64,000 nt of DNA from Amborella trichopoda (taxonomy: Eukaryota; Streptophyta; Magnoliopsida; Amborellales; Amborellaceae), in contig NW_006498527.1 of assembly GCF_000471905.2 (NCBI RefSeq), positions 290,043-354,042 on the forward strand. The letters are read 5' to 3'. Position numbers and translations under genes: made by a program. Positions 26,701-37,600 of the stretch are shown in pieces (within the stretch, counting starts at the first letter, position 1; the number at the start of each line of letters is the position of its first letter). The notes under the pieces are model-generated. The model was not told the DNA's origin, made no database searches, and worked only from the letters and a program-made list of their open reading frames with translations.

Positions 26701-29700
26701 TTGTGTTTGATTCACTCGCTTTAGCATCATTTTAACACAAGAGTGAGATATTCTGATATATCATTAGGCCTGGTCAATCTTTTAGGTCAATCATTAGGCC
26801 TAGTCATTCTTTTAGGCCACGATTGTTCAAGTGCTTGTCTCAGTTCCTCCTATGTTAAAAATTGAGGAAGAACTTTGATCTCGCAATGTAAGGCTTTCAA
26901 TGCATGGTCGTAATTCCCATCAAAAAGCCCAATCTTTGTGCTTTAGGCCATGGGGAAAGCATGGAAAGCAAAATTCTCTTGCCTCACAACTCCACAAGAG
27001 AGAAGCTGACAAAGAAAATCACAATCATCTCAGAATGAAGTCATGCTATTACTAATCATCCATAGAACTGTCTCAATTTAACAAGCATATTAAACAATTA
27101 AACGAACAAACATAAAATGGAAGTTTATTTATCATGAAAGTCAACAATAATTATACAAGGATTTGACACGATAAAGACATTACTAATGCCTAATAAGAAC
27201 ATTTTACTGTGTTGTGAACACAGCATAGAAATACAGTAAAATAGGTGGAAAATATCATCTAGTAGAACACTAAAAATAAAATTTATCATCTATTAGGACA
27301 GTAAAAATAAGGTAGCGTCTAAGCTCATAGAATTCTTAACCTTTAGTAGCCAAAGAAATTCGTTTCTGAACAAATTCCAATAACAGGGTTCCATCTTTGA
27401 TCTCATCATATTATTTAGTTCACTTATTTAAGCTCCACAACTCACAGTCATGAAGTGAAAGAACCTATTCAACCAAAAAATTTACTGAAAGTAACAGAAA
27501 AGTTAGTTGAAGGCTCAAAACCAGGTTCACAATAGGTGGCAACTGACCCCTTGAAGGCCCTCTCTCTCAAGCATTGATGTCGACTGTACATGCAGTTGAA
27601 CAGCTGCATAGTACTGCTTTTCAGCAATAAGCTTTTCAATTCGAGCCGGAACCTGTGAAACAACAAAATACAGTGTTAACAGTGGAAGGAGCACTTTTCG
27701 AGAAGATAAAATTTAGCAAATTCCCAAAACAAACCATGAGGTTAACTGACCACCAAAAGCATACGCAAGAAACTTCCTTCAAATACTAGTGATCAAAATT
27801 TAATCGCAAATTAGAAAAGTACCAACTATGTATTTTACCTTTTTTCCAAAAGTGGTAACAACTATATTTTCAACAACTACAAATATTTCACCTAAACTTC
27901 AATGTGAAAAACTTCTATTGAGGCCAGCACGTTCGTTGTAGCATGTGAAAGGCACGGCAAGGTAGAATTTCAAAGTACAAATTCATAATTTTCTCTTTTT
28001 CTTCATTAATAACTGGAATTTCTACTTAACAATTGCCACAAACAATGCAGAAATGAACCTACTACATTGAGGATCTTTAACTCCTATTGCCAAAAACTTT
28101 AATTCAAAACTGCATTCAAACTTACACTATGAATTCTAATATGACTAGAAATTTTAATCTACGTAGGAGCCTTAGTCCAAGTAGGTTAGGACTATAGTTG
28201 TTGGAAATGTTTGTGATTCCAAATCGTTACTGGAATTGGAATCGCGGAATCGCGTGTATTAGAAGTTTCGAAATCTAAGAATCGTTGTCCGTACAATTCG
28301 GATTTGAGAAAAATGATTCTCACTATTTTGGACTCGCGATTCAAAAAATTAGGAATCGTGTTTCCTATTTGCAAGAATCGATGTCTATGTTGGAATCGCG
28401 CATGCCCATATGGAATCACACGTGACCCCACTTGTTTCGGTGGTTGCTGGAATTGTGATTCGATTATATTGGAATCGTGATTCCTAAAAATATGGAATCG
28501 TGATTCCTAAAAATAAGGAATCGTGCTTCCTAAACTTCTGGAATCGTTCTCCCCATCAACTTGGAATCAACGTTCTCACCATTCCGGAATCGTGATTCTC
28601 CCCATATTGGAATCAAGATTCTCCCCTTACTAGAATTGCGAACCACTTCGCTCTAGTATCTGAGAGAAGTATTCAGAAACTATATAAATTCACCCATTAC
28701 TACAAGATCAAATTTTGGTCCGTATATACTCAGTCCAAGACTCCAAGTACTAATGTCAACCTTTATGATATATTTGTGGACAATCCCATACAATGGACCT
28801 GGTCTACCGATAACCCTATTATGCCTACAAGGTCTGGAGCTAGTCTACGGCACACAAAGAGTGAGAACAAGGGCGCGCTTCCTATATCTCCTTTCATTGA
28901 ATTATAAAATAAGTACATGACATAGTAATTCTTCTTTGTTAAATGTAGTTTTGAGTCTTTTGACTTTTGAAAATTGAGTTATTCGATTTTTAATCAATTT
29001 TTCTTATATTTAATGATTAATTTAACCTAAAACACCACACAGGGCACTTCGCTCATCCGCATTATCTTCTTATTCTACTTAAAGAAAAGCATTTTTATCC
29101 TCTTATTCAACTTGAAGAAATGACGGTGCCGATCATATATTAAACATTATTACATTAGTAGTTTAGTACTAACACCATTTACCAAACATTATTAAATTTG
29201 AAGTAACATATTTTTTTAGTATTATTTATTCTTGGTAAGAGTTCTTAAAAAGTAACATGGAATGAAGGATAGAAATTACTAAATAAGAAAATAAAAAATT
29301 TAACATATTACCCATATTTTAAATTTTGATTTTATTATCGTGCGCAACAACTTCAAATTCTCTCACGCTCTCATACATGTCGTGCTCACTCATGATTGAG
29401 CACACAGCAGAGGGTTTCTGCTCGCCCTATGCTCACATTACTTTCATGTTATATATTATTTAGTTGAAAACTTGAAGTTCCTATTCTCACATTACTTTCA
29501 TGTTATATTATTAGTTGAAGACTTGAAGTTCCTATTCTCGCATTACTTTATGTTATATTATTTATTTCACGAATTGAATTTCCTATTCTTTGAATCAACG
29601 TTTATTATAAGTAGAATCGCATTGTTGTGTAGCAAGGAATCACGATGTTTGCGATATAGAAACTTGATTCCAAATAACATAGATTTGCAGTTCCAAAAAA

Positions 29701-32700
29701 TTTGGAATCAACGTTTCTGACAAGCAGAATCGCATTCTAGTGTAGCTAAGAATCATAAAGTCCTCGATATGGAATCTTGATTCCGGCAATCCAAGAATCG
29801 AGATTCCTAAACTAAGTAGAATCGCATTCCGCAAAAATGAAAATGTGATTCCTTTCTTTTAGAATTGACTTTCGCCCGAGAAAACGTCGAATCGAGATTC
29901 TGAAAAGGAATCGCTACCCTCATAAACGATTCGAGTAACTATAGTTAGAACCTCTAGAACAAATATGATTCAAGAACCGAAAAAATGAAGTTGATAAATA
30001 AAAATAGGGAAGACTTACTGTACCTTTGCCTAGGGCTACCCCGTAGGGACATAGCACACCCCATACCTGATTATCAAACTGATAGTGAACTCTGATCCCT
30101 TGGTCTTGTTGAATCCTTTGAATTGGGAAGCACCTCTAGAATACCCTATCACAAAACTATATGGCTGAGAGCATAGGCTAGAAAATTAGGGTCTCACTTA
30201 CCCTTCTTAATCCCTTGGGGTATGATACAATGTGGCACCACTCCTTAACAAGATAGGGCCGAGTGTACCCCCTCTCCTTCACCTAGGTGGTCCATGCCAC
30301 CTTAGGCTCCTTGGGTGGTGGCCTGCCACCCTAAAGAAGAGAACGAAACCTATAGAGAGAGAGAGAGAGCATGGACGACAGAGAGAGGAGTAGAAAGAAG
30401 AGGTCTAAAGGTAATAGTGCTGAGAATGAAGGGAGAACCCTCTTTATACAGGCCTTAATGACCCTTAGGGTATTCCCCTTACAATTAGGATTCAGTTTGA
30501 CCTTCGCAGTCCTAACTAATCTGTGAGGTGAAAAACAAATCATAGTTCTCAATCTCTAAAATCAACAATCATGATTTGGGAAGGAAGCTAGGAACCTCAT
30601 CCCTTGAATCTTTAACCCATATCTGCTTTTAGTTTGACTAGAACGAGATCTTCCATAGTCCAATATAATTTGGACTCTTACTCATCTGGAAATCAAAATC
30701 AACATAAAGATCCAATTCAAAGCCAAAAAGTCAAAATTCGAAGTCATAAGATATATTTTCAACCAACTAAACTAACAAAAAGATCTCACAAAATGTCTTA
30801 GGGAAGGTTTCCCAAACCTCCGCCCTCTCCGAGGGGGGCGTAACACCTAGTGTGGGGTGTGTGGCCCTTGTGGTCCCCAAGGCTCACTCCATATGGGTGG
30901 TCCCCAACGTGTGGGAGCTGGGCCCTTAGCCTCCACATGGGTCCCACCTTGCCCCTCCTAACTTCTAAAATTTCCAAGGTGCCCCTTTTAGGGTTTAAGC
31001 GCATAGAATTTTTAAAAAATTCTGAAAAAATATTTAAAAATCATAGGAGCATAAACAAAGTTCAAAACAATATTTTTAAAGTTCTTTAAAATTCTAAAAC
31101 ACTCAAAAAGACCTCTACACGTGGATTGGTACCAATAGATCAAGAACATTGACATCGGAGCACTCCTTCGGTTATTTGAGACCAATTGGTAGTCCTTGGG
31201 TTATTTGAGACTAATGTTATATGGCATATTGCATCAACCATAGCATACTAAAGTGGATTACAACGAAGCTCATTGCGTCACCATAGCTTTGCTATGAAGA
31301 AATGTTCCAGCTCAAAAATACATTATGGACAAAGCCCAAGCAGCAATTAAGGATCTTAGGATCATTTTCTAACAATACTAGTTCTCACGACCCAAGATCA
31401 CCCTGCCTACTTCCACAAACCTACCTTCTAATTTCAATCCTCATTTAGTTTCATGGCAAGTAACAAATGAGAAAAAAGGAGGACCTTCAAGAAAATATAT
31501 GACGCTCATAAAGAAGTATGAAATTTATGACCAAATATTATCTTCCTCATGGGAGACGATTCTTTTATAACACTCAGAGGACTAAGGGGCTCCCTCAATC
31601 CCCTCGAAAACCAAAAAAGTCAACAAGGAAATACACTCCCTGTGTGAACCACAAAATAGATGTGAATGTATTTCATGATAGCCGGCAATCTCATGAGGGA
31701 CGAAATATGACTACATAGTTTCACACCCCAGACATTTCACCAGTCCTAGTCTAGCATGCTTCTCTTCCAATACAACACATTGACAATCCAAAATAAAAGT
31801 AGAGTGGAGATATCCGACTCCTCTTTCTTCAAGTATCCACAATATTTCAGGGGAAAGATCCCCTGTGGAATTGATGAAGAAGGTACTAATAAGGCCATTT
31901 GGTAGTCTACATCCATAGTATATTCTGACATGAGACTTGTCATTTCACAGTGTCCCAATCCCATAAGGCAAACATTGTCGTCAACATATGCACCTTCCAA
32001 GGTAGTCAGCATGGTTTTGCCAACGCATGCGTAATCAATTGTTACATCATCTGCACTCCCCATAACTTCCTCTATGTGGTCTACTTCTTCATCAACATCT
32101 TGCATGTTCATAGAAACTTTGGCAATTGACATGCACCAATCAACTTGGCAAAAGACAATCGTTGGTCATCTAGATCCACTATAATAGCCTTTCGCGTTCC
32201 AAAATAAGGCCTACAAGCATAGTAACAAGGTAAATGGGACCTGCTTCCATTACCAATGCATTCGACTTGGGTCCAACACTTGCTCTACAACAAGCATGAA
32301 TACCAACGCTAAGGAGCTCACATATAGCATCTTCTTCCAAACTCGCATTTTCAGGTAGCTTGAAACAAAAATCAATAAGATGAACAACATGAATTACAAG
32401 AGAACTGCACATTTGAGGTGTTACACACATTGTCATCTCAAGGCGCCAATTGAAGCATCTCTCTGTGGGGGCAATTACAAGGGAAACAACTGATTCCAGA
32501 CTCCAAAGCTACATCATCACCAATAACACCTCGCTCCAATTTTATTGATGGTACTAGCAAGCTCATGCCCAGTTACCATAAGTTTCCACTCCTCTCTACT
32601 AAATTCACCATGAAGTTCATCAAACTTAGGATTATGACTTCAACCCAAATCATAGGAAGCAAACATGTCATTATAGTTTGCATTAGTCGTGCCCTTCAAA

Positions 32701-34593
32701 CCATAAATCCAACCCAAAATATAACAATATTGCTTCCGTATCGAACTACGCTTTCGTCCCTCACAATTGGCTATCCCTCCTACTTTGGTGCAGTGACTAA
32801 TCATCAACACACTCCACAGCAAATTATCGTCCTCACATATTTTAAACATGTCAAATAAGCACTAGTAGCCATCAGTTCCCAAACAACATGAGATTGTTAG
32901 ACCCACACTTTAAAGATACCACACCAATTATGAAATGGTTCCAATAAACGACCAAACCATCCAAATTCATCATAACCATTCCGCACATCATGGTTAGGCT
33001 TTTTCAAAACAAAAAACAAACCACAATTCTCCATATTTATACCATCACTCTTAACACCTCCATTACACAACTCCAATTCGCATAAGTCATTGTTGCCACT
33101 AATATCAACATTAACCATACCATCATCTACAATATGAATATCAACAACTTTTTCCTGCATGTGTTGTCGGATTGAGAGTAGTGCCACACATCCTCATCTT
33201 TGGAAGACTCGTGCGTGATGTCCTCACTCAATGGCGACAAAGATAGTTCATGTCTGACCATCAGCGCTTCTCCGTGATCAGATATCACTACCCTTATCTG
33301 CTCATCCAATCCCACATCCCATTCCACTGTAGTCGGGGGTTGCTTTTCCATGTTTACTAGGAGGAGATCACTTGCTAATTCAACATTGTCTTCAACATAA
33401 ATAACTTTGAAAACAAATGCTTCTTTATTAGTGACACAAACTAAATTTCTTCAACATGGGATTTTTAATTCTCCATCCATCCATCAATAAAAACGTCAGA
33501 AATATTCCCAGTTACGTCTCCCTTTTCAGCACGTCGATCTATAAATACATCCACCCCACTTTTATCAAATTTAGTGTTTTTGTATCTTTCGATTCATGCA
33601 CCTTTACTGCAAAGATTCAGGGTTTTCTGTGGTCAAGGAATCACATAACTTTGTTAGTGTACTTGTGCGGTGCTCATGTTGCAGTTTAGCTGTAAGAATA
33701 GCAACTCCCGAGTTGGAGGTGCCAGTCTCTTGGATTGGGATGATCCTGCTCTGCTCGTCCCTACACTTGTTTCGGTCTACTCCTCTAAACCAATTACATT
33801 GGCTTCGTGGTAGTCGGATACCGAACTCTTCTTCACATTGATGCTCCGATTGATGACGTCGTGCATCCAACCCATAAGTGCAATTAAGCATAATTACAAG
33901 CGGTTCCCACTCAGACTTGCAGTCTAATTTATGTCGATCTCCACAAAAAATTGCACAATATGAATCAAACACCATAGATGTCATCTTTGATCGTAATGAG
34001 TTATGGTGTTTATGCAACAACTTCTTAACCATCTCCATCAAAGTTCTCTATTTTCTTGTTCATTCAGTCTAGCTAGGAATTCCCTCGGCCATGAACTCCA
34101 TGATGAGCCATCCTAGTCGCTAACCTTCTTCAAACAGTGCTCTAATACTAAATAATACATAAAGGATCCCGGGAGATTTGATGCGACCTTCTTTCAATCT
34201 TAAAATAAACAAAATCAGCAACGAAGGAGAATAACATATGGTTGTAACCCCAACCAAAACGAACAAGAAATACTAAAATAGCCTTTTCTTCTTTCACTAA
34301 AACAAATACTCTTCACAAAAATACCAAGCCCAAGTTTTCTAGGGGAATATCCCTACTTTTACATACAAATTCAAACGCCACAAAGAAAAAAAAGACCCCT
34401 CTCTCTATATATCTCACATTAATCTCTCTCTCCCTNNNNNNNNNNNNNNNNNNNNGTACCGTTACGTTACGGTAAGGTAAGTACCTACCTTTACTTACTA
34501 CTAACTAACTAACGAACCACCAAACAAAAAAGAAAAACCTAACCTCTCTCTATATACTCTACACTATACTCTCTCTCCTCCCTCCCTCCCTCC

Positions 34594-34629
<36 letters not shown>

Positions 34630-37600
34630 TTGCCCCTTCAATTCACATGATTACAATGCCGCCTCTCTTCCTCAGGTTACTCCATGTGATTTACCCAAAT
34701 TTATCTCACCTATTTTCTCTCCACTTACCTATTTTCTCTCCACTCTCCAAGATTGTAAGTGCCATGATATAACCAACGTAGGTACCAAGGTTCCCCACCT
34801 AAACTGCAAACCCATGCCATAAAAATTGGAACCCCCACTCCACTATTTAAGGGCCCAGAAAACTACCATGTCCAAAGCATTAAATAAAATCCTTTCTAGG
34901 CCCTCATTAAAATAAAATAAAATAGCATAAATTAAGATCAGCGACCTATTAAATGTGCTTTGCATCAAATAATGACCCACTTCATGTAGATTTCCCAACT
35001 ACCAAAAAAACAAGTGCAATAATTCATGCTGCAATTTACCTATCAAAAGAAAAAAGCATGCCGCTGTCAGGAACATGTATCCACAAAATAAAGTAGATAC
35101 AAACCTTTGAGACATTCTCAATTTGATCCAGCAATGATATTATGTGTCGTAACGTAACAGATCGATACCATAACTGATGTAACTGCTTATTTCGAGAACC
35201 AATAAGTTTCTTTGACTCTGCCAAATCAACCTTCAAAACTGCAAGGCTTTCAGCAGATTCACTAAACAGCCGCAATATCTGAGAAATAAGGTCAAATAGA
35301 CAAAAACATTAGACGTGAATTAGCATAGTGCACATCAACACTTTCAAAAAAGCTAGAGCAAGATTCCTTCTTTATCGGGGAGGGGGGGGGGGAAGGGGCT
35401 GGGGAAAGTACGATACGCTAATATGCAAAAAATGACAAATGAAGACAGCATAAAAAATTATGCAAAAAACCTGCGAATAGTTTTGAATTGCTTTGTTGAA
35501 ACCACTATGATACTCATGGACTACTTCATCTACAACTTCTTCAATGACCTCGCTTTGCTCCTTTAAAAACTGAACCTCTCCTTCACGGTCTTTTGATGTT
35601 AAAATATGAACAACATGGGGTAATGAATCGAAACGAGTAGCAGTCCACCCTTCATCAATCTTTGAGAGCTCATCTCTCAAGTACTACAAATACAAACAAG
35701 AAGAACTAGGATAATTTTGGGATATACAAAAAATATTGAAAATGTTTCCACTCTATCATATAAACAACAAGAAATGGCTTATATAAGCATTAACTATTAT
35801 ATAAAATACATCAGATAAAAGAGAGAAAATTTGATTATCAGTAGCTTTTCAAATCACCAAAAGTGATACATAAAATTCGTACAAGTATTTCCATATGCAA
35901 CCTATTCAATGCAACAACCACCAGTAGCCATAAACCAAGGAAACAAAGACAGCAGCCAAAATTGCAGCACAAAAGAACATGTCACATTAAAGTTGTGATC
36001 TAGTTAACAGCTGTTGTATACAACAATTGCTGTGTATCTAACAGAATGCACATGAGAACCTACATGGTCAAGGTTGCTACAGCACATAGTAATAAAGGAT
36101 ATGCATGTTATAGCTGCTTCATCACAGTTACAATAGTCTCGTAGAATTGAGGTCCCCCCATTGCTGTATATTGGTGCATTCCTATCATCTTCTCTCCCCC
36201 CTCCCTTAAAAATGTATTTTTGTATTCCTATTCCCTTTTTACCAGCTTCTTTGTACTAATGAAGAAAAATTGATGCATACCTTGGTCTATAAATAGATGG
36301 TTAAATACCAAAACATGCTTAGAGAGATTGAGAGAGCATGGTAGTAGAGAGAACATAATTGTGAATGGTATGTGTCTTCAGTCCTTTGGGTTCAACACAC
36401 CACAAGCCACCAACCCCACCATCTCTTACAAGCAATTTGTTGAATCTGAGAACTGCAAAAACAACATAAACTATAGGCCAAGAGGGAGTCTGTAAAGTTC
36501 CAAATGCATGGTGCCATGCCCGATTCATACAAAACTTGCTTGAATTCTCCATAGAAAACATACGAATTCGGAGGATAGGTACAGCAAGGAATGCATGAGG
36601 CCTCATAAACCTAGTTCAGGATGAAGTTATGATCTAAACTATTGTTTTACTTTGTTTCTACCCTCTCCCTCTTCTCTGTCCCAATCATTGTATGTGTCTA
36701 CGTTTGTCAGTTCTCGTTCATAGGACAACCTCATATCTACTTAATCCCATAATCAAAAGTAAAATAGCTACCAGCCTTAAAAGATACTATTACATGGAAT
36801 AAAATTGCTCTACCGCATGGTAAAGAATGGTTGTAAATGGATGAACATGCAGAAGTTCAAGCCAAAAGGCACGTGTTGCAGATACAAAGCTGCCTCATTG
36901 TCTGGGTAACGACCCAATTACCCAAGTATGGATTGCATTATGAGGAGACTTCCGCATTGATTGCCAAATATAACCACCATTCAGACCATGAATGCCTTGG
37001 ATCCATGATATAATGGGGTATATGTTAGGTGACTGTTAAAACAGTGTTATTCCATAGTGACTTTGAAGAGGAAGTTTATAAGATATTTACTTTTCAACCT
37101 TTCACATAGTTTCTTATAGGGAGATTCATTTCCCTACCCCGACCAATGAGTGCACTAAGGCCAGGTTTGTCATCAAAGTAACATTGGCCACCCTGCACAT
37201 AACAGCATAACATAAGGATGAAACCAAATTCAAAAGCGCCTCTCCAGGAAAGGATCAAGCCCCAGAACCAGATATTTTCTCAATTTTTGGGACTGGTTAA
37301 AGTAGATGTGATAAGAGCATAAATGATTTCTTCACCAGAGGCAGATTGAATTGAGAGTTGCACACTGAACTCCACATTCATAGCTCTTATACTCACTAAC
37401 CACATGACCTCTTCAGCATCCAAATGCAACACAACCAAAATTTTATGGGCCTATCAGAAAAAGTGGATTTGCTTACACCTCATCCTCATGCCTGTCAAGT
37501 TCGTTAAATAATCTACAAGAAGAGGCAATTTCAGCAAAAATGTCTGAATCTCACTATCAAGTACTTCTTGACCGTTGTCATGAAGATTGTTTATGCCAGA

